A stretch of DNA of 64,000 bases. Origin: TMP-86 sp039807285. GTDB lineage: Bacteria > Pseudomonadota > Gammaproteobacteria > Steroidobacterales > Steroidobacteraceae. The DNA lies in contig JBGAGK010000014.1 in NCBI GenBank assembly GCA_044226785.1, positions 59,001 through 123,000 on the forward strand, in the 5' to 3' direction. Below the pieces are notes generated by a model, which saw only the letters and a program-made list of their open reading frames with translations, had not been told where the DNA came from and made no database searches. Within the stretch, counting starts at the first letter, position 1; each line of letters starts with the position of its first letter. This document shows positions 27,548 to 35,814 of this stretch, piece by piece. Position numbers and translations under genes: made by a program.

Positions 27548-28491
27548 TGACCACGGGCGTTTCCACCTTGAATGTCCAGACCGCCGGCGTGTTTCCGGTG
27601 GCCGTCACCCCGTTCCAGCCGGATGGACAGGTGGACGAGGGTTCCATCGACAAGCTGGTCGATTTCTACGCACGATGTGGCGTCTCGGGGATGACCATCC
27701 TCGGAATTCTGGGCGAAGCGCCCAAGCTGGAATTTGCGGAATCCGTGGCCGTGATCCGCCGGTTCGTGCGGCGGGCGGGCAGACTCCCCGTGATCGCCGG
27801 AGTGTCGTCGCCGGGATTTGCCGCCATGCGAGCACTGTCGAACGCGGCGCTGGATGCGGGTGCCGCGGGTGTCATGATCGCACCGCCTGGCACCTTGCGG
27901 ACGGATGAGCAGATCGTCGGCTATTACCGGCAGGCCATCGAGGCCATCGGCGGCGAGGTGCCGTTCGTATTGCAGGATCATCCGCTGGCCGTCGGGGTGC
28001 AGATGAGTCCGCAGGTCATCCGCCGCATCGTGCAGGAACTGCCTTCCTGCGTGATGCTGAAGCACGAGGACTGGCCGGGTCTGGACAAGCTCGTGGCGCT
28101 GCGGAACTTCGAGCAGGAAGGATCGATGCGCCGCCTGTCCATCCTGTGCGGCAATGGTGGATTGTTCCTGGACTTCGAGCTTTCGCGCGGCGCCGATGGC
28201 GCAATGACGGGCTACGCCTTCCCCGACATGCTGGTGGAGCTGTGCGCGTTGCACAAGGCCGGCAAGCGCGATGCGGCGCAGGACCTGTTCGATCTGCACC
28301 TGCCGCTGCTGCGCTATGAACATCAGTCAGGCGTGGGGCTGGCGGTGCGCAAGTACGTGCTGATGCGGCGCGCCGCCATCGCCTGCGATGTGCAACGCAA
28401 GCCTGCCAGCCAGTTGAGCGCGGCCACGCGCGCGGAAGTGGATTTCCTGCTGCAGCGGCTTGCGGCGCGGGACTCTCGTTACAGGGTTTGA
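27547..28491 (+). CDS. Dihydrodipicolinate synthase/N-acetylneuraminate lyase family aldolase
   Basis: 314 residues with a TIM-barrel class I aldolase pattern: GVFPVAVTPFQPDGQVDEGSIDKLVDFYARCGVSGMTILGILGEAPKL, AGVSSPG, AAGVMIAPP, and the Schiff-base Lys in CVMLKHEDWPG. The usual Tyr motif YNxP is replaced by LQDHPLAVG, so it is not biosynthetic DapA. Such members cleave or make pyruvate adducts in sugar-acid and aromatic side-chain pathways (for example hydratase-aldolases). Its start overlaps the permease stop by 1 nt and it is followed after 12 bp by an SDR gene. The reaction is unknown. Confidence 0.85.
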   Translation: MTTGVSTLNVQTAGVFPVAVTPFQPDGQVDEGSIDKLVDFYARCGVSGMTILGILGEAPKLEFAESVAVIRRFVRRAGRLPVIAGVSSPGFAAMRALSNAALDAGAAGVMIAPPGTLRTDEQIVGYYRQAIEAIGGEVPFVLQDHPLAVGVQMSPQVIRRIVQELPSCVMLKHEDWPGLDKLVALRNFEQEGSMRRLSILCGNGGLFLDFELSRGADGAMTGYAFPDMLVELCALHKAGKRDAAQDLFDLHLPLLRYEHQSGVGLAVRKYVLMRRAAIACDVQRKPASQLSAATRAEVDFLLQRLAARDSRYRV

Positions 28492-28503
28492 AGAGGCAAG
28501 AGA

Positions 28504-29286
28504 ATGGATCTGGGAATACGTGATCGCACCGCGCTGGTGCTGGGTGGCGGTGGTGGCCTGGGCGCTGCAATTGCCCGGGCTCTGGGCGCCGAGGGCGCGC
28601 GCGTGGCACTGGCCGATGTCAACCTCGAGGCGGCACGTGCCGCGGCAGCCACGGTCGGCAAGGAAGGAGTGGCTCATGCCCTGCAGTGGGACCTCGCCGA
28701 TCTTTCGGTCATCGATGCGCGCGTGTCGGAGGTCGAGAACGTGCTCGGTGCGGTGGACATCCTGGTGAACATCACCGGCGGTCCGCCGCCGACGCCGGCC
28801 TCGGGACAGAGCCCGCAGGTATGGCGATCGCATTTCGATTCCATGGTGTGTTCGGTCATCGCGACAACCGATCGCGTGCTGCCCGGCATGCGCACCCGCC
28901 GCTGGGGACGAATCCTCACCAGCACCTCCTCCGGCGTCATCGCCCCTATTCCGAACCTGGGGATTTCGAACGCGCTGCGCTCTGCACTGGTGACCTGGTC
29001 GAAGACGCTCGCCCGCGAGGTGGGCCGCGAGGGCATCACCTGCAACATCCTGGTTCCTGGACGCATCGCCACGCCCCGCATCAAGGCACTGGACGAGGCC
29101 CGCGCGAAGCGCGAGGGACGTGCCGTGGCCGAGGTGAGTGCCGAGAGCATGGCGTCGATTCCCGTGGGACGATATGGCGAGCCTGAGGAGTACGCGGCGG
29201 CTGCTGCGTTCCTCGCCAGCGCCCAGGCGTCCTACATCACCGGCATGGTGATGCGCATCGATGGCGGGCTCATCGCATCGGTGTAG
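28504..29286 (+). CDS. SDR-family oxidoreductase lacking the YxxxK motif
   Basis: 260 residues with a clear Rossmann fold: TALVLGGGGGLGAAIARAL (the glycine motif), ADVN (acid specificity residue) and VDILVNITGGPP (in place of NNAG). The catalytic Ser fits TSTSSGVIAPIPN, but where the family has YxxxK this protein reads ISNALRSALVTWSKTLARE, so the Tyr and Lys are not at their normal places. Divergent SDRs of this kind exist; the enzyme may use other residues or have a different role. The C-terminus GMVMRIDGGLIASV is normal. Last gene of the TonB-led operon. Confidence 0.85.
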   Translation: MDLGIRDRTALVLGGGGGLGAAIARALGAEGARVALADVNLEAARAAAATVGKEGVAHALQWDLADLSVIDARVSEVENVLGAVDILVNITGGPPPTPASGQSPQVWRSHFDSMVCSVIATTDRVLPGMRTRRWGRILTSTSSGVIAPIPNLGISNALRSALVTWSKTLAREVGREGITCNILVPGRIATPRIKALDEARAKREGRAVAEVSAESMASIPVGRYGEPEEYAAAAAFLASAQASYITGMVMRIDGGLIASV

Positions 29287-29325
29287 GGTCGGGAGGGCGG
29301 GCCGCACCGGCACCCGATCCGGTTC

Positions 29326-30306
29326 TCACCCTTCCGCGTAACGCCGCGCGATCACGGCGCACACCATGAGCTGGATCTGGTGGAAGATCATCAGCGGCAG
29401 GATCACGAGGCCCACTGAAGTTGCGGGAAACAGGATGTTGGCCATGGGTACACCGGTGGCCAGCGATTTCTTCGAGCCGCAGAACACCGCCGTGATCTCA
29501 TCCGCCCGCGTGAAGCGTGCGGCGCGACTGCTCAGCCCGGTGAAGCCCAGCACCATCGCCAGCAGCACGATGCTCAAGACCACCAGGATGGCGATCTGCC
29601 GCCAGTCGAGTCCCTGCCATGCTCCCGCCAGCACCGCGGCGCTGAAGGCGGCGTAGACCACCAGCAGGATGGAGCCGCGATCGGTGATGGATACCAGCAC
29701 CGGATGCCGCAAGGCCCAGGCGCGCAACCAGCGGCTCAGCATTTGTCCTGCGATGAAGGGGAGCAGGAGTTGCTGCACGATGGCCTGGATCTGGGTGGCT
29801 GGCGATGCGCTGGCGTGCATGTTCAGCAGGAGCGTCACCAGCACCGGCGTGAGCACGATGCCCAGGAGGTTCGAGGCGGTGGCGGCGCAGATGGCCGCCG
29901 GCACATTGCCCCGGGCGATGGAGGTGAAGGCGATCGAGGACTGAACGGTGGAAGGCAGCGCGCACAGGAACAGCACGCCGAACCACAATGACTCGTCGAG
30001 GAGTCCTGGAATGACCGCATGCAGCAGCATGCCCAGCAATGGAAACACCAGGAACGTCGAGGCCAGCGTCAGGCTCTGCAGGCGCCAGTTGGTCATGCCG
30101 GCGATGATGGCTTCACGCTGCAGCCGCACACCCTGCAGGAAGAACAGCAATCCGATGGCGATGGCCTTCAGCACATCGACCGCGGTCGCGGCCATGCCGC
30201 GCGCGGGCACAGCCAAGCCGAGCGCGGCGGCGATGAGCAGCCCGATGATGAACGGATCGATGCGCAGCGTCCGGAGAGTGCCGGACCCGCGGGCCGAAGT
30301 GCTCAT
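29326..30306 (-). CDS. Bile acid:sodium symporter-like (SBF, YfeH type) transporter
   Basis: 326 residues with about ten hydrophobic segments typical of the PF13593 branch of SBF carriers: IDPFIIGLLIAAALGLAVPARG, GLLFFLQGVRLQREAI, CALPSTVQSSIAFTSIARGN, ATASNLLGIVLTPVL, EITAVFCGSKKSLATGVPMANILF. These are Na+-coupled organic anion carriers of mostly unknown substrate. It starts 7 bp after the kynU stop and is cotranscribed with it, which suggests transport of a kynureninase substrate or product such as anthranilate. The inference rests on context. Confidence 0.88.
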   Translation of the reverse strand: MSTSARGSGTLRTLRIDPFIIGLLIAAALGLAVPARGMAATAVDVLKAIAIGLLFFLQGVRLQREAIIAGMTNWRLQSLTLASTFLVFPLLGMLLHAVIPGLLDESLWFGVLFLCALPSTVQSSIAFTSIARGNVPAAICAATASNLLGIVLTPVLVTLLLNMHASASPATQIQAIVQQLLLPFIAGQMLSRWLRAWALRHPVLVSITDRGSILLVVYAAFSAAVLAGAWQGLDWRQIAILVVLSIVLLAMVLGFTGLSSRAARFTRADEITAVFCGSKKSLATGVPMANILFPATSVGLVILPLMIFHQIQLMVCAVIARRYAEG

Positions 30307-30313
30307 CGGAGGG

Positions 30314-31588
30314 TCAGTTCAGGGCCTCGGCGAGCGCCTCGGCCAGCCGGCACAGATCTGCGGCGTTGTTGTAGAGAGGCACGGGCGCTGCGCGGATGAT
30401 GTCGGGCTCGCGCCAGTCGCAGATCACCCCGGCCGCTTCCATGTGCTCGAAGGCCTTGCGGCCCTGCTGCCGGCCGGCCCGGATGCGCAAGGACAGCTGG
30501 CAACCCCGCTGCTGCGGGTCACGGGGCGTGAGGATCTCGACCTTGTCGCTCAGGGTGGCGTCGAGGATCTGTTCGAGGAAACCGGTCAGGCGAAGTGATT
30601 TCGCGCGAAGGCGCGGCAACGTGGCACGCTCGAACACCGAGTACGAGGCGAGGAGCGGCGCGAGGCCGAGTACCGGCGGGTTGCTCAGCTGCCAGCCTTC
30701 CGCACCCTCCATGGGCTTGAATTGCTGTTCCATCCGGAAGCGCTCGTGCTTGTCGTGACCCCACCAGCCGGCCAGCCGCGGGCGGTCGAAGGCGCGCGCG
30801 TGTCGCTGGTGGACGAAGCAGCCTGCGACGGCACCGGGGCCGCCATTGAGATACTTGTAGCTGCACCAGACGGCGAAGTCCGGGTCCCATTCATGCAGCT
30901 GGAGTGGCACGTTTCCCACCGCGTGCGCGAGATCGAATCCCACCATGCAGCCGGCGGCGTGGCCCGCGGCCGCGATGGCCGGCAGATCGAAGGCCTGACC
31001 CGTCGCGTACTGCACTCCGGAGAACAGCACCAGCGCGATCTGGGGCCCACGGCTGCGGATGACCTCGAGGATGTCCTCCGTGCGCAGCACAGTCTCACCG
31101 GCCCGCGGCGCGATCTCGATCAGTGCTTCGGATTCGGACAGCCCATGCCAGCCCAGGTGCGAGGTCACGGCATAACGGTCGGAAGGGAAAGATCCCTTTT
31201 CCATCAGGATGCAGAACCGCTTCGGTGTGGGCCTGTAAAAGCTCGCCATCATCAGATGCAGGTTCACGGAAGTGGAATTCATGTGGACGACTTCCGATGG
31301 CTCGGCACCGGTCAGTTGCGCACCCACTTCCGTGAGGAACTCGTGGTATTTCACCCAGGGGCGGCGCGCCTCGTGGTGCCCCAGGACCCCCCAGCGACGC
31401 CAGTCCGCCATCTCTTCTTCCACGACGCCGGCGGCTGCCTTGGGCTGAAGACCCAGGGAATTGCCCGCGAAGTAGGCGGCAGGCCGGCCCGTGGGTCCGG
31501 TCGGCAGGTGGAATTCATCCCGGAAGGCTGACAGTTCGTCCGCCTCGTCCAGGGCGCGCGCTTTCGACAACAGTTCAGAGGGAAGCAT
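30314..31588 (-). CDS. kynU: Kynureninase
   Basis: PLP enzyme that cleaves L-kynurenine to anthranilate and alanine (or 3-hydroxykynurenine to 3-hydroxyanthranilate). 424 residues from ATG 31588, close to bacterial kynureninases (~416). Motifs: YFAGNSLGLQPK, HMNSTSVNLHLMMASFYRPT, the cofactor-binding Asp in VGFDLAHAVGN (about residue 219), the Schiff-base Lys in WCSYKYLNGGPG (about 245), and GWWGHDKHERF. An in-frame start at 31648 would overlap the promoter. No kynA or kynB is nearby, so the substrate may be taken up or be a kynurenine analogue. It leads an operon with the SBF carrier and diverges from the alpha/beta hydrolase gene at 31678. Confidence 0.92.
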   Translation of the reverse strand: MLPSELLSKARALDEADELSAFRDEFHLPTGPTGRPAAYFAGNSLGLQPKAAAGVVEEEMADWRRWGVLGHHEARRPWVKYHEFLTEVGAQLTGAEPSEVVHMNSTSVNLHLMMASFYRPTPKRFCILMEKGSFPSDRYAVTSHLGWHGLSESEALIEIAPRAGETVLRTEDILEVIRSRGPQIALVLFSGVQYATGQAFDLPAIAAAGHAAGCMVGFDLAHAVGNVPLQLHEWDPDFAVWCSYKYLNGGPGAVAGCFVHQRHARAFDRPRLAGWWGHDKHERFRMEQQFKPMEGAEGWQLSNPPVLGLAPLLASYSVFERATLPRLRAKSLRLTGFLEQILDATLSDKVEILTPRDPQQRGCQLSLRIRAGRQQGRKAFEHMEAAGVICDWREPDIIRAAPVPLYNNAADLCRLAEALAEALN

Positions 31589-31617
31589 GGATGGCCTTGT
31601 GCATCTATTGAGAGTGT

Positions 31618-31648
31618 ATTGTATACTTAAAACGCGATATGAATGCAA
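31618..31648 (-). promoter_or_regulatory. kynU promoter TTGCAT-N17-TATACA overlapped by TTGTATAC operator
   Basis: On the minus strand the -35 TTGCAT (31648-31643) and -10 TATACA (31625-31620) are 17 bp apart, the same hexamers and spacing as the TonB receptor promoter at 22708. The operator-like TTGTATACTT (31619-31628 on plus) covers the -10. A half-site TAGTGTACG lies at 31660-31668, just before the hydrolase ribosome site. This 89-bp gap serves both divergent genes. Confidence 0.65.
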
Positions 31649-31677
31649 AACAAGTCGATTAGTGTACGAGGTGACCC

Positions 31678-32526
31678 ATGCCTTATCTTGCGATCGCCGA
31701 GGCTAAAGTCTATTACGAAGTCCATGGTGAGGGGCCTGCCGTGGTCCTGGCTCATGGTGTGGGAGGGAACCATGCCGGCTGGTTCCAGCAGGTGGCAGTG
31801 CTTGCCCGTTCCTACCAGGTAGTGACCTTCGATCATCGGGGCTTCGGCAATTCCACGGATCCGGAAGGCCATGGGCGCAGCGCCTTCGTCGAAGACCTGC
31901 GTGCATTGCTCGATCATCTGCAGATCGGGCGCGCTGCACTCGTGGGCCAGTCCATGGGTGGCGGCACCGTCGCGGGCTTCGCCTGCCGGTACCCGAAGCG
32001 CACGGCGGCGCTGGTGCTCGCGGACACCCTGCAGGGCATCGAGGAAACCGAGGGCAATCGCGCCCTGATGGCCCAGGCCCGGGCGGCGAACGAGCCTCTT
32101 TCCCAGCTCGAACGGGTGCTGGGCGATGAGTTTCGTGGGCGTGAACCCACAATGAGCCTGCTGTACTCGCAGATCGCCAGCTTCAACGCCACCGACCGGC
32201 GCAGTCTGCGGGGCAGTTTCACTCCGCAGGTCAGCGCCGCGGATCTGTCACGCACGCAGGTGCCCATCCTGTTCGTGGTCGGTCAGCATGACCGGCTGTT
32301 TCCGCCGGCCGCCGTCCGGGCCCTGCAGCGAGAAGTGGCCGGCTCGTTCCAGGTGGAAATCTCCGGCGCGGGACACTCGGCCTATTTCGAAAGGCCGATC
32401 GAGTTCAATGACAGTGTGCTGAGCTTCCTGCAGGCCGTCCGTCATACCGGGCTGCGCCAGCCCGCACTGAGCAATTCGCCCGGATACGTACCCGTCGGTT
32501 GCGAAGCCCCTACATCACGCCCATGA
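31678..32526 (+). CDS. Alpha/beta-fold hydrolase
   Basis: 282 residues. The fold signatures are VVLAHGVGGNHAGWFQQ (oxyanion HG), FDHRGFGNS, the nucleophile elbow VGQSMGGGT, the acid in VVGQHDRLFPP and the base in GAGHSAYFERP, so the Ser-Asp-His triad is complete. It resembles meta-cleavage-product hydrolases, 3-oxoadipate enol-lactonases and formamidase-like esterases. Divergence from kynU raises the possibility of N-formylkynurenine hydrolysis or a C-C hydrolase step, but this is inference. A GAGGTGA site precedes ATG. Its 3' end overlaps the convergent ABC ATPase gene by 17 bp. Confidence 0.88.
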   Translation: MPYLAIAEAKVYYEVHGEGPAVVLAHGVGGNHAGWFQQVAVLARSYQVVTFDHRGFGNSTDPEGHGRSAFVEDLRALLDHLQIGRAALVGQSMGGGTVAGFACRYPKRTAALVLADTLQGIEETEGNRALMAQARAANEPLSQLERVLGDEFRGREPTMSLLYSQIASFNATDRRSLRGSFTPQVSAADLSRTQVPILFVVGQHDRLFPPAAVRALQREVAGSFQVEISGAGHSAYFERPIEFNDSVLSFLQAVRHTGLRQPALSNSPGYVPVGCEAPTSRP

Positions 32527-33298
32527 GCTCGCCGAGCTGCACCACGTAGCGTCCGAACTCGGGGAGCTGGCGCGTGGTGCGCGGATCCCTCGGTCTTGGC
32601 AGGTCGATGCGGATGTCCTCGAGGATGCGACCCGGGCGCGCCGACATGACCAATGCCCGGTCGGACAGGAATATCGCCTCGGCGATGCTGTGCGTGACCA
32701 GCACGACGGTCTTGCGCTCCGCCTGCCAGATGCGCAACAGCTCGACATTCAGGTGATCGCGCGTCAGCGCATCGAGCGCGCCGAAGGGTTCGTCCATGAG
32801 CAGTACGCGTGGATTGGCGAGCAGCGCCTGGCCGATGGCGACACGCTGCTTCATGCCGCCGGACAGCTCATGCGGGTAGCGTGAACCGAAGTCCTCGAGC
32901 CCGAGCCGCGCGAGCATCGCGGTGGTGCGCGCGGCCACATCGGCCGCCGAACTGCCGCGCGGGTGGGCGGCGCGCAGGTCGACGGCGAGGCGCAGGTTGT
33001 TCGCCACCGTGCGCCATGGCAGCAGGTTTGCGGTCTGGAAGACGATGCCCATCCCGTCGGGCGGGCCGTCGATGCGGCGCCCGAACACGCTCGCTTCCTC
33101 GGCCTCGAAGGCGGTGAGGCCGGAGATGATGCGCAGCAGGGTGCTCTTGCCGCAGCCCGAAGGCCCGATCAGCGAGACAAATTCGCAGTCACGGATGTCC
33201 GTGGAGATGCCATCCAGCGCCAGCACGCCGTCTTCGCCGCCGTAGCGTTTTCTCACGTTGCGCAGCGTGATCGCAGGCTGCATCTGCGACGGGTTCAT
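32510..33298 (-). CDS. ABC transporter ATP-binding protein, NitT/TauT/SsuB type
   Basis: 262 residues from ATG 33298. All ABC motifs are present: Walker A GPSGCGKST, Q-loop VFQTANLLPW, signature LSGGMKQR, Walker B VLLMDEPFGALD and H-loop LVTHSIAEA. The closest types are SsuB/TauB/NrtD. Its ATG overlaps the permease stop (ATGA), and it closes the leftward operon GntR-aspartate dehydrogenase-permease-ATPase. No binding protein is in this operon; the SBP gene at 20903-21940 is the probable partner. Confidence 0.92.
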   Translation of the reverse strand: MNPSQMQPAITLRNVRKRYGGEDGVLALDGISTDIRDCEFVSLIGPSGCGKSTLLRIISGLTAFEAEEASVFGRRIDGPPDGMGIVFQTANLLPWRTVANNLRLAVDLRAAHPRGSSAADVAARTTAMLARLGLEDFGSRYPHELSGGMKQRVAIGQALLANPRVLLMDEPFGALDALTRDHLNVELLRIWQAERKTVVLVTHSIAEAIFLSDRALVMSARPGRILEDIRIDLPRPRDPRTTRQLPEFGRYVVQLGELMGVM

Positions 33299-34080
33299 CG
33301 CGACTGCCACCACACGAACCTTCCCAGACCCTCGATGACATAGAACAGGGCGATGGACAGCAGGGTCACCGCACCCAATGCCGCGAATGTCAGCCCGGTG
33401 TTGGAGGCGCCGCTGGCCACCATGATCAGGTTCCCAAGGCCCTCATAGGAGCCGATGAACTCGCCGACCACCGCACCGATCACGGCGAGCGGCATGGCGA
33501 CCTTGCAGCCGTCGATGAAACCCGGCAGGGCGCTCGGGATACGCAGATGCCACAGGGTCTGCCAGGTGCTTGCGCGCAGCGCCGCGAAATGCTCGACCAG
33601 GGGCTCGGGCGTGCTGCGATAGCCGCCGAGGGTTGCGATCAGGATGGGAAACAGCGCGAACAGGAGGGTCATCAGCACTTTCGAGGAAAGTCCGTAGCCC
33701 AGCCACACGATGACGATGGGCGCCAGACCGATTTTCGGAATGCCCTGCAACGCGATCAACAGCGGATACAGGGTGCGGCGCAGGAAGGGCACGAAGAAGA
33801 TGGCAGTGGCCGCCACCACGCCCAGTACGGTGGCCAGCACGAAGCCGATCACCACTTCCTTCAGCGTCACCCAGGTGTGTACGGCGAGCGTGGTGCGCGC
33901 CACCCAGGCCGAGCGCAGGATCTGGCTCGGTGCCGGCAGCAGGTATCCCTTGACGCCGAAGGCGCGCACGCCGAACTCCCAGACCATGAGCAGCAGCACG
34001 AAGAACACCAGCGGGTCGATCACATCCCGGTTGCCGAGCCAGCGAACCATCTTGCGCACAGGTCCTGACGGTGTGTTCAT
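33295..34080 (-). CDS. ABC transporter permease, NitT/TauT/SsuC type
   Basis: 261 residues from ATG 34080 (MNTPSGPVRKM) with about six membrane segments. The EAA-like loop is HFAALRASTWQTLWHLRIPSALPGFIDGCKVAMPLAVIGAVVGEFIG, which docks on the ATPase. GIPKIGLAPIVIVWLGYG is the usual SsuC/TauC motif. The long open frame upstream (to 34416) lies in the aspartate dehydrogenase gene and is not used. Part of the GntR-led leftward operon. Confidence 0.92.
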   Translation of the reverse strand: MNTPSGPVRKMVRWLGNRDVIDPLVFFVLLLMVWEFGVRAFGVKGYLLPAPSQILRSAWVARTTLAVHTWVTLKEVVIGFVLATVLGVVAATAIFFVPFLRRTLYPLLIALQGIPKIGLAPIVIVWLGYGLSSKVLMTLLFALFPILIATLGGYRSTPEPLVEHFAALRASTWQTLWHLRIPSALPGFIDGCKVAMPLAVIGAVVGEFIGSYEGLGNLIMVASGASNTGLTFAALGAVTLLSIALFYVIEGLGRFVWWQSR

Positions 34081-34118
34081 GTCACGGCACTCATCGCACG
34101 CTCGATCACGGTCTGGCC

Positions 34119-34928
34119 TCAGGTTCCGATCTTCAGGGGCGCGGTCATCGAACGCAGGCAGGCGATGACACTGAGCGCGGTGATCCGGCCCGTACCGGGG
34201 TGTTCCTCCGTGGGAATGTTTTCGATGGTCATCTGGAAGCGTGCGCTGTCGGCATCCACGTGGATGGTGTGGGTGTTGCGCGTGAGCGCCGGATCGGCCC
34301 AGATCTCGAGTTGCGTCCGCGCCGGACCGATGCCCGCCAGACCCAGCGCCGCCGCCACGTTCACGTTGGCCGGAAACTGTCGCGCGCCGTCGAGTGCGCT
34401 GCCCCGGAACAGACACAGCGGTTCGGTGAGACGTTCAAGGTCGATGCGCTGCGCACGCACGACCGGCGCTTCAGCCAGCGAGCGTGGTGGCTTGCGGGTG
34501 ACCATGCGTACGCTGTGGATCTGGCCTTCCGCGGCTGCCCGCATCGCATCCAGGCCCAGCAGTGCTCCGGTGGCCAGGATGATGCGGGCGCCGGTTTTCC
34601 TGGCGTGCTCGATCAGGTCCTGACAATCCAGCAGGGCCGCGCCGCTGACGGTGACGAGCGTTCGCCCATGTTTCATCGCAGCTTCTGCAATGGTCCGGAA
34701 AGCAGCCGCCGGGGCGCAATCCACCAGCACATCGGACTTGCGGGCCAGATCCTCGGCATCCAGCACAGGGACGGTTCGTCCGGCCGCTGCCGGCTGAAGC
34801 GTCGCGAGGAAACCGGCGGCCTTGTCTGCCGACTGACTGCACACACCACACAGCTCCAGTCCCTCGATGCCCTCATGCAGCGCGGATGCCACGCGCCGGC
34901 CGATGGTTCCGAGGCCGTAGATGCCCAC
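34119..34928 (-). CDS. nadX: L-aspartate dehydrogenase family protein
   Basis: 269 residues: an N-terminal Rossmann site GIYGLGTIGRRVASAL, VLVDCAPAAAFRTIAE, VTVSGAALLD, and the family core ATGALLGLDAMRAAAEG followed by KPPRSL. The C-terminal domain has ANVNVAAALGLAGIGPARTQLEIWADP and RNTHTIHVDADSARF, as in NadX. The enzyme deaminates L-aspartate to iminoaspartate/oxaloacetate with NAD(P)+ and in catabolic clusters may act on another amino acid. GTG start at 34928. It lies between gntR and the ABC permease, so it belongs to the regulon. The symbol is by family; a biosynthetic NAD role is not shown. Confidence 0.82.
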   Translation of the reverse strand: MGIYGLGTIGRRVASALHEGIEGLELCGVCSQSADKAAGFLATLQPAAAGRTVPVLDAEDLARKSDVLVDCAPAAAFRTIAEAAMKHGRTLVTVSGAALLDCQDLIEHARKTGARIILATGALLGLDAMRAAAEGQIHSVRMVTRKPPRSLAEAPVVRAQRIDLERLTEPLCLFRGSALDGARQFPANVNVAAALGLAGIGPARTQLEIWADPALTRNTHTIHVDADSARFQMTIENIPTEEHPGTGRITALSVIACLRSMTAPLKIGT

Positions 34929-34971
34929 ACGACGGGAGTTCAGCGCGTTCAGGTGCGAACTCCCATGCCGT

Positions 34972-35664
34972 TCAGGAGGCCGCGGCCGTCCGGCGACCCG
35001 CCGGGCCGCGCTCCTGCTCGTCGCGTGTGCGCAGGTAACTCAGGACGCGCAGGTTCGAGGTGGCCACGTGATTGCGCATGGCCTTGTACGCAAGCTCCTC
35101 GTCGCCGGCGAGGATGGCATCGAGGACTTCGCGATGCTCGCCCGGTGCAGTCTTGAGACGGCTCCCGAGGGAAAAGACGAATGCCCGGAACGGAAGCAGG
35201 CGGCTGCGGAAGTTCTCGGTCAGCTGCTGGGTGCTGCGGTTGTGCGCACCCGAGCACAGGGCCCGGTGGAATTCGTCGTTGAGCTTCCAGTAGGTCGGCT
35301 CGTCGGACTGGCTTGCAGCTTCGAGTTGCTGCTGGTAGAGGATCTCGAGGTGCTTGCGCTCCACCGCGGTCATGCGGCGCGCGGCGAAACGCGCGCACAG
35401 GGCTTCCAGTTCTTCCAGGGCTTCGAGCATGTCGCTGAGCTGATCGAGGTCCAGGTTGGTGACCGTCGCGCCCCGGTGCGGCCGGTATTCGATGAACCCG
35501 CTGCCCGCGAGCTGGCGCAGGGCATCGCGCACCGGCGTGCGGGACACGCCGAATTGCGAAGCAATGGTCTGCTCCTCGATGCGCTGCCCGGGCTTGAGCT
35601 GGCCAGCGATGATCTGGTCGATGAGGCCCTCGTAGATGCGTTCGCTGATGGTCGATGCGCTCAC
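34972..35664 (-). CDS. GntR-family transcriptional regulator, FCD (FadR) type
   Basis: 230 residues. The N-terminal winged helix (ISERIYEGLIDQIIAGQLKPGQRIEEQTIASQFGVSRTPVRDALRQLAGSGFIEYRPHRGATV) is textbook GntR. The C-terminal FCD domain has candidate metal ligands in NDEFHRAL (about residues 129-133), GEHREVL and MRNHVATS, so it should bind a small carboxylate. GTG start at 35664. It is first in its own operon and divergent from the FAH gene. The intergenic DNA carries three copies of a TTGTACAC-like motif, with more copies at two other divergent promoters and before the sigma factor, so it is the probable local repressor. Confidence 0.92.
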   Translation of the reverse strand: MSASTISERIYEGLIDQIIAGQLKPGQRIEEQTIASQFGVSRTPVRDALRQLAGSGFIEYRPHRGATVTNLDLDQLSDMLEALEELEALCARFAARRMTAVERKHLEILYQQQLEAASQSDEPTYWKLNDEFHRALCSGAHNRSTQQLTENFRSRLLPFRAFVFSLGSRLKTAPGEHREVLDAILAGDEELAYKAMRNHVATSNLRVLSYLRTRDEQERGPAGRRTAAAS

Positions 35665-35714
35665 GTCCGTATTTCCTTCATCGAACGCCGGCTTGGCGAT
35701 CGTTCATGCGCCGG

Positions 35715-35793
35715 AATTGTACACGTGCGCCCATTTCCAATAATGTACACATAGTACTCGTATTGTATTTTAATTAGCAATATAGTGTACGTT
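35715..35793. promoter_or_regulatory. gntR/FAH divergent region with three predicted GntR operators
   Basis: Sites: AATTGTACACGTG (35715-35727), AATGTACACATA (35742-35753) and ATAGTGTACGTT (35782-35793). The first covers a minus-strand TACAAT -10-like hexamer for gntR, implying autoregulation. The third lies over a TATAGT hexamer about 30 bp before the FAH start codon. Confidence 0.6.
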
Positions 35794-35814
35794 CAACGAG
35801 CGGAGATCCTTGCC

